This document shows, piece after piece, positions 1 to 5,031 of a DNA stretch of 10,873 bases. Origin of the DNA: Pseudomonadota bacterium (lineage in GTDB: Bacteria > Pseudomonadota > Alphaproteobacteria > Caulobacterales > Caulobacteraceae); assembly GCA_023445955.1 (NCBI GenBank), contig JAEXJH010000382.1, positions 1 to 10,873 of the forward strand, written 5' to 3'. Made by a program: the position numbers and the translations under genes. The notes below the pieces were generated by a model, which was given only the letters and a program-made list of their open reading frames with translations, did not search any database and had not been told where the DNA came from. Position 1 is the stretch's first letter. Every line of letters begins with the position of its first letter.

Positions 1-282
1 CCGCCCCCGGCCGCCGGCGCCGCGGGCGGCCCGCCCCCCGCCCCCCCCGCGCCAGTACGAGCCGCGATAGAAGAACTGCCAGATGTCCTCGATCTGATGG
101 GCGTCGCGACCGATCAGGCTGGGGATCATGTGATCCTGCAGGAAGCTGACCACTGACAGCTCGCGCCCGTTCAGCGTGGCGTCGCCAACGCCGGTGACGC
201 CGTCCTCGGTCGTGATCTTCAGCGTCACGAAGTTGCGGCCGGGGCAGGTGACGATGACCTTGGCGTCGATGATCTTCAGCAT
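1..282 (-). CDS. manD: D-mannonate dehydratase (ManD), N-terminal part only
   Basis: The minus strand from ATG 280-282 reads [20 protein letters not shown] and continues through [15 protein letters not shown] (residues 27-41) to [15 protein letters not shown] (66-80). I recognise this as the N-terminal capping domain of the ManD/RspA subgroup of the enolase superfamily. ManD enzymes dehydrate D-mannonate to 2-keto-3-deoxygluconate in the cytoplasm, a step in D-glucuronate breakdown. The conserved DATLNGRE loop belongs to the substrate-capping region; the catalytic barrel lies outside the window. About 94 of roughly 400 codons are present. After residue 80 the frame stays open but reads only Gly/Arg/Ala ([10 protein letters not shown]...), where the family normally continues with a GPV-type sequence leading into an Ala-rich helix. 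The DNA there (1-53) has no A or T, so I judge the last 14 or so codons unreliable. The gene is divergent from an FCD regulator gene, a common arrangement for sugar-acid catabolism. Family assignment is from recall of conserved sequence; some ManD-like proteins have weak or no mannonate activity. Confidence 0.88.
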   Translation of the reverse strand, partial: MLKIIDAKVIVTCPGRNFVTLKITTEDGVTGVGDATLNGRELSVVSFLQDHMIPSLIGRDAHQIEDIWQFFYRGSYWRGGGGGRAARGAGGRGR

Positions 283-312
283 GGACCTGGTGACTAGCTA
301 AGCGGGGCCGTA

Positions 313-329
313 AAGTGGCCTGACCACTT
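313..329. promoter_or_regulatory. Candidate FCD-regulator operator, site 1
   Basis: AAGTGGCCTGACCACTT is a perfect inverted repeat with 6-base arms and a 5-base centre. Its core TGGCCTGACCA resembles the TGGTC..GACCA type operators described for FadR/PdhR/LldR-like GntR regulators. It lies in the divergent manD/regulator region, 31 bases from the manD start. Binding is inferred. Confidence 0.6.
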
Positions 330-353
330 CTAGCCACTTATCTGGCAAGAAGC

Positions 354-370
354 TAGTGGCCTTGCCAGTT
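354..370. promoter_or_regulatory. Candidate FCD-regulator operator, site 2
   Basis: TAGTGGCCTTGCCAGTT matches site 1 at 13 of 17 positions, with the shared block AGTGGCCT and the same TGG-N5-CCA layout (core 357-367). Its centre is 41 bases from the centre of site 1, close to four helical turns, which would suit binding on one face or looping. Its right half also forms the longer perfect inverted repeat CTGGCAAG (342-349) / CTTGCCAG (361-368). Regulator binding is inferred. Confidence 0.5.
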
Positions 371-405
371 TGCTGAGCACGGTCCTGTAGCGCACCGATC
401 GGTCA

Positions 406-411
406 TACAAT
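406..411 (+). promoter_or_regulatory. Candidate -10 element of the regulator gene
   Basis: TACAAT matches the TATAAT consensus at 5 of 6 positions, but no good -35 hexamer stands 16-18 bases upstream. Transcription would start near 417-419, which supports ATG 457 rather than the in-frame GTG at 415 as the start of the regulator. Confidence 0.3.
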
Positions 412-425
412 AGGGTGCGCAAACC

Positions 426-440
426 CCGGCGCAGCGCCGG
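426..440 (+). repeat. Perfect 7-base inverted repeat in the regulator leader
   Basis: CCGGCGC-A-GCGCCGG is symmetric around a single A at 433. It lies 17 bases upstream of the chosen ATG 457. In RNA it could form a stem of six pairs with a CAG loop; as DNA it could be a small operator. There is no U tract, so a terminator is unlikely. Confidence 0.5.
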
Positions 441-456
441 CTGGATTGACGAGACG

Positions 457-1218
457 ATGACGACTTCGACGGCCGAAACCCGCAAGCTGTACCAACAAGT
501 GGCCAATTCGATCGCCGACGCGATTCGCGACGGCGTGCACCGCCCTGGCCAGCGCCTGCCGTCCGAGCGCGATCTGGCAGAAGACTACAAGGTCAGCCGC
601 CCGACCGTGCGCGAAGCGATGATCGCCCTGGAAATCCGCGGCCTGGTCGAAGCCCGTCACGGCTCAGGCGTCTACGTCACCGAAGCGCCGCGCGCCGAGG
701 TCACCGCCCCCGAGCTGGACATCGGCGCCTTCGAGCTGACCGAGGCTCGCCGCTTGATCGAGGGCGAGGTCGCCGCCCTCGCCGCCGCCACCATCACCGA
801 CGAGGAGCTGGCCGAGCTGGCCGCCATCCTCGACGACATGGTCGTGGAGAACGACAACAACGTGAAGGGCGACCGCGCCGACCGCCGCTTCCACGTCACC
901 ATCGCCCAGGCCAGCCGCAACAGCGCCTTCGTCACCGTGGTCGAGAACCTCTGGGACCTGCGCTACAAGTCGCCCCTGTGCCGCGCCATGCTGGAACGCG
1001 CCCGCCAGGTCGGCGTGCGTCCGCTGATCGACGACCACCAGGAGATCCTCCTGGCCCTCAAGGAACGCGACCCCACCGCCGCCCGCAACGCCATGCGCGA
1101 GCACCTGGGCCGGGTGATCGACAACCTGCTGACCGCCACCGAGATCGACGCCCTGGAGCGGGCGCGGAATGAAGTGGCGGCACGCCGGACCGAGCTGGCG
1201 AGAAGGTCGGCGATCTAG
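457..1218 (+). CDS. GntR-family transcriptional regulator, FadR subfamily (FCD domain)
   Basis: A 253-residue DNA-binding regulator. Residues 11-74 form the GntR winged helix-turn-helix, with the hallmark PGQRLPSERDLAE (30-42), VSRPTVREAM (46-55) and the wing GLVEARHGSGVYV (62-74). Residues about 90-230 form the all-helical FCD ligand domain. Asp142, His146 (in DRRFH), His194 (DDHQEI) and His216 (REHL) occupy the pattern of the usual metal site, so it probably senses a sugar acid or other carboxylate through a bound metal. The reading frame is open from GTG 415, but ATG 457 gives the normal family N-terminus, has a modest GAG at 451-453, and avoids a start upstream of the likely transcript. 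It is divergent from manD, and TGG-N5-CCA inverted repeats lie between them, so autoregulation and control of manD are likely but inferred. By context it is an ExuR/UxuR-like uronate regulator; the true effector is unknown. Confidence 0.93.
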   Translation: MTTSTAETRKLYQQVANSIADAIRDGVHRPGQRLPSERDLAEDYKVSRPTVREAMIALEIRGLVEARHGSGVYVTEAPRAEVTAPELDIGAFELTEARRLIEGEVAALAAATITDEELAELAAILDDMVVENDNNVKGDRADRRFHVTIAQASRNSAFVTVVENLWDLRYKSPLCRAMLERARQVGVRPLIDDHQEILLALKERDPTAARNAMREHLGRVIDNLLTATEIDALERARNEVAARRTELARRSAI

Positions 1219-1883
1219 CCCTCGGCCGCCAGCTTCCGGCGGCGCTCCAGTTCCAGCGCGCTTGGTTCGTCGTGCATGAACGAGCCTGTCTCGACCACGC
1301 CGGCCCGGGCGTAGCGACTGACGACTGCGCCCTTGGGCGAGACTTGGCTTTCCATCAGCCGATAGGTGCGCGGCGCGGCCTCGCCCTGGAACAGGCGCTT
1401 GCCCCGCCCCAGCACCACCGGGAAGGTCAGGGTGTGCAGCTCGTCGACCAGATCCTGCGCGAACAGGGTCTGCAGGAAATCGGCGGAGCCCTGGGTCAGG
1501 AGGTCAGGCCCCTCCCCAGCCTTCAGCCGCCGGATCTCGGCGACCGGGTCCTCGCCCAGCCAGCGGCTGTTTCGCCAGGTCAGCTTGAAGCCGGCGTCGC
1601 GGGTGGCGACGAACTTGGTCGCCTTGTCGAACACCTGGCGGATCGGATCGTCGTCCGGCGCGAACGGCCAGTGACCGGCGAAGATCTCGTAGGTCTTGCG
1701 GCCCAGCACCAGGTCGAAGGGCTGCTCGAACATCCGCCAGTTGGCCTTGCCGGCCACGTCGTCGAACAGCGGCGGCAGCCAGCCGCCGACCGCGAAGCCG
1801 CCCGACGGATCCTCCGGCGGTCCGCCCGGCCCCTGCATCACGCCATCCAGGCTGACGAAGGCGGCGACGATCAGCTTTCTCAT
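1215..1883 (-). CDS. Dihydrofolate reductase-like family protein (RibD C-terminal domain)
   Basis: A 222-residue cytoplasmic protein of the DHFR/RibD-C fold. It shows the N-terminal strand and loop RKLIVAAFVSLDGVMQGPGG (2-21), an Asp-Pro-Ser-Gly-Gly-Phe stretch running to GGW (25-35), the nucleotide-site strand DLVLGRKTYEIF (57-68) and the C-terminal GSADFLQTL...PVVLGRGKRLF (132-165). These are typical of the stand-alone YwjB/YyaP-like proteins, which probably bind NADPH but have no settled substrate; it should not be taken as the cell's folate enzyme. The ATG at 1881-1883 is preceded by AGGGAG (1891-1896 on this strand), a good ribosome binding site. Its stop codon overlaps the stop of the regulator gene. 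It starts 70 bases after the lyase gene in the same direction with no terminator visible between, so co-transcription is possible, though no functional link to uronate breakdown is apparent. Confidence 0.88.
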   Translation of the reverse strand: MRKLIVAAFVSLDGVMQGPGGPPEDPSGGFAVGGWLPPLFDDVAGKANWRMFEQPFDLVLGRKTYEIFAGHWPFAPDDDPIRQVFDKATKFVATRDAGFKLTWRNSRWLGEDPVAEIRRLKAGEGPDLLTQGSADFLQTLFAQDLVDELHTLTFPVVLGRGKRLFQGEAAPRTYRLMESQVSPKGAVVSRYARAGVVETGSFMHDEPSALELERRRKLAAEG

Positions 1884-1953
1884 GTCTGGTCTCCCTGGTT
1901 CTGATCCAAGGAACGGGCGGATGCCGGCGCTTCCGACAACCGCCCGCGATTTT

Positions 1954-3225
1954 CTATTTCTTGTAGGCCCCGATCACCAGGCGGCTCTGCGCGGCCGGGT
2001 CCTTCTTGGCGATGTATTCCGCCTTCGCGGCAAAGCCCGCGTCGCCATAGGCCGCGGCCGCCAGGTCGTAGAGCGGCAGCGCCTCTTCCGTGGCGTCCTG
2101 CGGCTTCAGCTCCTTGTAAGGAAACGCCGCCTCGTTGCCGACATAGGGCGACAGGTAGTCGAAGGCGGCGCGCAGGCCCTGGCCCTTCGGACCCTTGTAG
2201 TCCCACAGGTCGACGCCGACGCAGGCACCCAGCTCGGCCATGCCGACCAGGGGCTCGATGGCGAAGTAGCTGTAGTGCAGGCCCCGGGTGCGGGCGAGCT
2301 CCTTGGGCATCTTGCCGTCCGGGTCGATCTGCGGATCGATGCGGGTCTTGCCGGCCCCCGCGATCGTCGCCTTGGCCAGGTCGGGCCGGCGGGCGAACAG
2401 CGAGAAGGTCGCCAGCTGGTAATCGTACCAGATGCCGTGGTTATTCTGCGCCGCCTGCTCTTCCTTGGCCGTCGCGCCTTTCTGCAGCCACATCGTATAG
2501 ACCTCGAACCAATGCTCGAGCGCCTTCTGCTCGGCCGGCTTGATCGCGCCCGAGGGGGCCAGCAGGCCGATCGACTCCACCACGCGCAGCAGGCGGAAGG
2601 TGTCCAGCACCCCCTCGGCGCGGCCCGGCGTGCGGCCCGGAACGCCTTGCGCATAGGTCATGTGCGGGCGCATCCGGGTGTCCGGATCCAGGAACCAGAC
2701 GTACAGCAGCTCGGACGCTTTCTTGGCGTATCTGGCGTCGTCGGTGAAATAGTAGGCCAGCGACAAGGCCTCGACGGCGTCGGCCATGTTGTCCATCCGC
2801 ACGGCGTCGAAGGCGTTGGTCGAGCGTTCCGGATTGAACTCGCCGTCCTTGCGGATATAGGGCTCGCCGTTCGGCTTGGACGGATCGGGCCACCAGTACG
2901 GCCCCATCGAGATGTAGTCGTGCTTGTCGCCGCTGGGCGGGACGCGGGTCTTTTCGGTGACGGCGTAGTAGGGGCCGTCCAGCGCCCTGTCGGCGCGGGC
3001 GATCAGGGCTTTGTAGGCGGGCGCCACCGCAGGATCGGCGAGGTTGGCCTTGGCCGCCTTCAGAGCCTGCGGCTTCCAGCGGAAGGTGCGGCGGCCGTCG
3101 AAGTCGGCGGCGTAGCCGTCGTCGGCCTTGCAGACCGGGCCGGCGGCCAGGGCGGGCGCAGCGGCGGACAGCGCGCTCAGGGCGACGGCGCAGCAGGCCA
3201 GCGCGCGGATCGTCGATCGGATCAT
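1954..3225 (-). CDS. Secreted alginate-lyase-family polysaccharide lyase
   Basis: A 423-residue enzyme with a Sec signal peptide (residues 1-27: charged start, hydrophobic core, APALA then AG). The mature protein has the alpha/alpha-barrel alginate-lyase domain: KHDYISMGPYWWPDPSKPNG (101-120), a family signature; the Asn-Asn-His of QNNHGIWYDYQ (260-270); and DPDGKMPKELARTRGLHYSY (301-320). In related lyases an Asn/His pair and a Tyr carry out beta-elimination, which makes His263 and Tyr318 or Tyr320 the likely catalytic residues. Such enzymes cut uronic-acid polymers and leave a 4,5-unsaturated sugar at the new end, probably here in the periplasm. The family includes alginate and glucuronan lyases (CAZy PL5 and PL38), so the polymer is not settled. 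The start at 3223-3225 has a strong AGGAGG (3235-3240 on this strand). The gene is divergent from the unsaturated-uronyl hydrolase, which would act on its products. There is no frameshift or truncation. Confidence 0.87.
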   Translation of the reverse strand: MIRSTIRALACCAVALSALSAAAPALAAGPVCKADDGYAADFDGRRTFRWKPQALKAAKANLADPAVAPAYKALIARADRALDGPYYAVTEKTRVPPSGDKHDYISMGPYWWPDPSKPNGEPYIRKDGEFNPERSTNAFDAVRMDNMADAVEALSLAYYFTDDARYAKKASELLYVWFLDPDTRMRPHMTYAQGVPGRTPGRAEGVLDTFRLLRVVESIGLLAPSGAIKPAEQKALEHWFEVYTMWLQKGATAKEEQAAQNNHGIWYDYQLATFSLFARRPDLAKATIAGAGKTRIDPQIDPDGKMPKELARTRGLHYSYFAIEPLVGMAELGACVGVDLWDYKGPKGQGLRAAFDYLSPYVGNEAAFPYKELKPQDATEEALPLYDLAAAAYGDAGFAAKAEYIAKKDPAAQSRLVIGAYKK

Positions 3226-3262
3226 CGGGTCTTTCCTCCTCCTCGCCCGGCCTTTTGGAAAC

Positions 3263-3285
3263 CGGTGTCAGAGTCAGCTACACCG
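3263..3285. repeat. Inverted repeat in the lyase/hydrolase divergent region
   Basis: CGGTGT (3263-3268) and ACACCG (3280-3285) are perfect inverted copies separated by 11 bases. The repeat lies 38 bases upstream of the lyase start. It could be a second regulator site; the sequence does not resemble the TGG-N5-CCA motif. Confidence 0.35.
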
Positions 3286-3306
3286 AAATTGGGCGACCAT
3301 ACAAGC

Positions 3307-3323
3307 AACTGGCATGACCAGAA
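3307..3323. promoter_or_regulatory. Candidate FCD-regulator operator, site 3
   Basis: AACTGGCATGACCAGAA contains TGGCATGACCA, differing from the core of site 1 (TGGCCTGACCA) at one base in eleven, and has symmetric CTGG/CCAG ends. A second, shorter-spaced TGGGCGACCA sits at 3290-3299, about two helical turns away. Both lie between the divergent lyase and hydrolase genes, about 80-100 bases from either start. Shared control with manD is inferred. Confidence 0.5.
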
Positions 3324-3420
3324 TTCCACATCCTGAGCGGGATTTGCCTGCAGGTGGCGAGATCAGGTAAGACAACTTGCAGCAGCGCCCGGCAGAGGCG
3401 CGCTGAGGGGGAAGGTTCTG

Positions 3421-4584
3421 ATGCGCGTGCGGTTCGCGACGGCTGTGGCCTGCCTGGCCCTGAGCGCCCTCCCCGTCTGGGCGCAGACGCCGAAATCCGC
3501 CACGCCCGCCAACGCTCCCGCCGATCCTGCCGCCTCCGCCCTGACCTTGGGCCGCGCCGTCGCCGACTGGCAGCTGCGCCACATGGATGGCCAGTTCGCC
3601 TATGTGAAGACCCAGCACGCCAAGACCCAGAACCCGCGCGGCTGGATCCAGGGCGCCTTCTATGCCGGCCTGACCGCCTTCGCCGACCGGACGGGAGATC
3701 GGAGCTACGCCCAGACCTTGCGGACGCATGGCGCCCAGGAAGGCTGGGGCCTGGGCCAGCGCCCCTTGCACGCCGACGACCACGTGATCGCCCAGTCCTG
3801 GATCTGGATGTACGGCCATGACCACGACGCCGCGCAGATCGCGCCGGTGAAGGCCCGCTTCGACGCCATCCTGGCCGATCCGCCCCACGCGGACCTAACC
3901 TTCATCGACGGCACGGAAGACCAGCCCTGCCAGGTTCGCTGGTGCTGGAGCGACGCGCTGTTCATGGCCCCGCCGACCTGGATCGCCCTGTCGACCGTGA
4001 CCCAGGACCCGCGCTATGCCGCCTATGGCGACAAGGAGTTCTGGGCCAGCACGGACTGGCTGCTGGACAAGCAGGACGGCCTCTATTTCCGCGACAGCCG
4101 CTACTTCGACCGCCGCGACGACCAGGGCCGCAAGATCTTCTGGAGCCGCGGCAACGGCTGGGCCTATGCCGGGATCGTCAACATCCTGAAGACCCTGCCG
4201 GCCGACCACCCGTCGCGTCCGCGCTATGTCTCGCTGTTCAAGCGGATGTCGGCCCGACTGGTCAGCTTGCAAAAGCCCGACGGCTACTGGTCGGTGTCGC
4301 TGCTGGCGCCTGAGCACAGCCCGCCCGAGAGCAGCGGCACGGGCTTCTTCCTCTATGGCCTGGCCTGGGGCGTGAACACAGGCCTGTTGAAGGACGCGAA
4401 GTACAAGACCTCCGCCCGCTTGGGCTGGAGCGCCCTGGCCAAGGCCGTCCAGCCCGACGGCAAGCTAGGCTGGGTGCAGCAGGTCGGCTACGCGCCCGAC
4501 CATGTCGAGGCGGGCGACACCCAGCTCTACGGCGCCGGGGCCTTCCTGCTGGCCGCCTCGGAAGTCTCGCGCGGCCGCTTCTAG
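3421..4584 (+). CDS. Secreted unsaturated uronyl hydrolase, glycoside hydrolase family 88/105
   Basis: A 387-residue protein with a signal peptide (1-21, ALPVWA then QT), so probably periplasmic. The mature part is the alpha6/alpha6-barrel of GH88/GH105: NPRGWIQGAFYAGL (71-84), LHADDHVIAQSWIW (116-129), RWCWSDALFMAPP (173-185), KIFWSRGNGWAYAG (238-251) and PESSGTGFFLYGLAWG (302-317). Asp178 in the CWSDALFMAPP motif aligns by pattern with the catalytic Asp of the family. These enzymes hydrate the double bond of the 4,5-unsaturated uronic acid at the non-reducing end left by a lyase, which releases that sugar. The RGNGW and SSGT motifs look more like GH105 (YteR/YesR group, rhamnogalacturonan) than classic GH88, but the neighbouring lyase is of the alginate-lyase type, so the partner sugar is open. 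GAGGGGGAAGG directly before ATG 3421 is a strong ribosome binding site. Confidence 0.9.
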   Translation: MRVRFATAVACLALSALPVWAQTPKSATPANAPADPAASALTLGRAVADWQLRHMDGQFAYVKTQHAKTQNPRGWIQGAFYAGLTAFADRTGDRSYAQTLRTHGAQEGWGLGQRPLHADDHVIAQSWIWMYGHDHDAAQIAPVKARFDAILADPPHADLTFIDGTEDQPCQVRWCWSDALFMAPPTWIALSTVTQDPRYAAYGDKEFWASTDWLLDKQDGLYFRDSRYFDRRDDQGRKIFWSRGNGWAYAGIVNILKTLPADHPSRPRYVSLFKRMSARLVSLQKPDGYWSVSLLAPEHSPPESSGTGFFLYGLAWGVNTGLLKDAKYKTSARLGWSALAKAVQPDGKLGWVQQVGYAPDHVEAGDTQLYGAGAFLLAASEVSRGRF

Positions 4585-4717
4585 ATCTTTCCTGAACGCC
4601 TGTTCGCAACCTTAGCGACAGGATCATCACGCTCGTCTACACGCGCACAACTTCGCGCGAACGCACGTATGTGAATATCGTTATTCGAGAAATATAATGA
4701 ATATTATCTACACTAAA

Positions 4718-4733
4718 AACTCTACATAGAGTT
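4718..4733. repeat. 16-base near-perfect palindrome
   Basis: AACTCTA (4718-4724) and TAGAGTT (4727-4733) are perfect inverted copies with two bases (CA) between. The size and short spacer fit a dimeric regulator site in the receptor upstream region. No family consensus is recognised. Confidence 0.45.
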
Positions 4734-4854
4734 CAGCGTTCCGCGAACGACGAAATTTCGATATCGTTCCACGACTGGTGTTATAAATTTCCGTCATGTT
4801 GCGGCCACGATACCGCCTTGACTTATTCTCGCCCCAATTGGCCAAAGGCGTGGC

Positions 4855-4874
4855 CTTATAGATACAGCTATAAG
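4855..4874. repeat. 20-base inverted repeat overlapping a -10-like sequence
   Basis: CTTATAG (4855-4861) and CTATAAG (4868-4874) are perfect inverted copies with six bases between. The right arm contains TATAAG, close to a -10 consensus. A repressor bound here could block a receptor promoter; this is inferred from position only. Confidence 0.45.
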
Positions 4875-5017
4875 ACAATTTGATTACACGAACTGCCTCA
4901 CGATTGACCACTCGGATGAGAAGAGCCTAAGGCGCCGACAACCGCCGGATCGCGGCGGGAAACTCATCTTGCATCGGGCTGTAAGGACGTCGGCGCACGC
5001 GCTGGCGAGGGCGGCCC

Positions 5018-5024
5018 GGAAGGA
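5018..5024 (+). promoter_or_regulatory. Ribosome binding site that fixes the receptor start
   Basis: GGAAGGA lies seven bases before ATG 5032. It favours this ATG over the in-frame TTG at 4969, which would add 21 residues in front of a normal signal peptide. Confidence 0.75.
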
Positions 5025-5031
5025 TAACGAC

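Larger units (their letters stand above)
4585..5031. promoter_or_regulatory. Gene-free A+T-rich control region before the receptor gene
   Basis: No convincing gene is visible here. The G+C content falls to 16 of 60 bases at 4681-4740, against roughly two thirds in the flanking genes. The stretch holds many perfect inverted repeats, listed in the findings. An imperfect hairpin, CCTGT-T-CGC (4599-4607) with GCGACAGG (4615-4622), follows the hydrolase stop and has no T tract, so it is at best a weak terminator. TTGACT at 4818-4823 is a -35-like hexamer without a partner at the right distance. TATAAG (4869-4874) is -10-like and forms one arm of an inverted repeat. A 67-codon minus-strand frame (4708-4911) exists, but its product has no recognisable family. 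I read the region as upstream control DNA of the receptor gene, with the transcript start unknown. Confidence 0.6.

Noticed and set aside
415..456. An upstream GTG start for the regulator, adding 14 residues
   Set aside because: The extra residues lie outside the normal GntR N-terminus, and the likely -10 at 406-411 would place the start upstream of the transcript.
1696..3336. A 546-codon plus-strand frame opposite the lyase and DHFR-like genes
   Set aside because: It spans two real genes and the gap between them, has no recognisable domain, and lacks a signal peptide or a good ribosome binding site. The minus-strand proteins are clear family members.
4599..4622. Intrinsic terminator for the uronyl hydrolase gene
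   Set aside because: The stem is bulged, is only eight pairs long and has no T tract, so it is kept only as a remark in the entry for the intergenic region.
4708..4911. A 67-codon minus-strand reading frame in the A+T-rich region
   Set aside because: Its product has no recognisable family, its codon use is unlike the neighbouring genes, and the stretch is full of palindromes that suggest control DNA. A frame of this length is easily found by chance in A+T-rich DNA.
4585..5031. A mobile element explaining the A+T-rich island
   Set aside because: No transposase fragment, no matching terminal inverted repeats at the edges and no target-site duplication could be seen.
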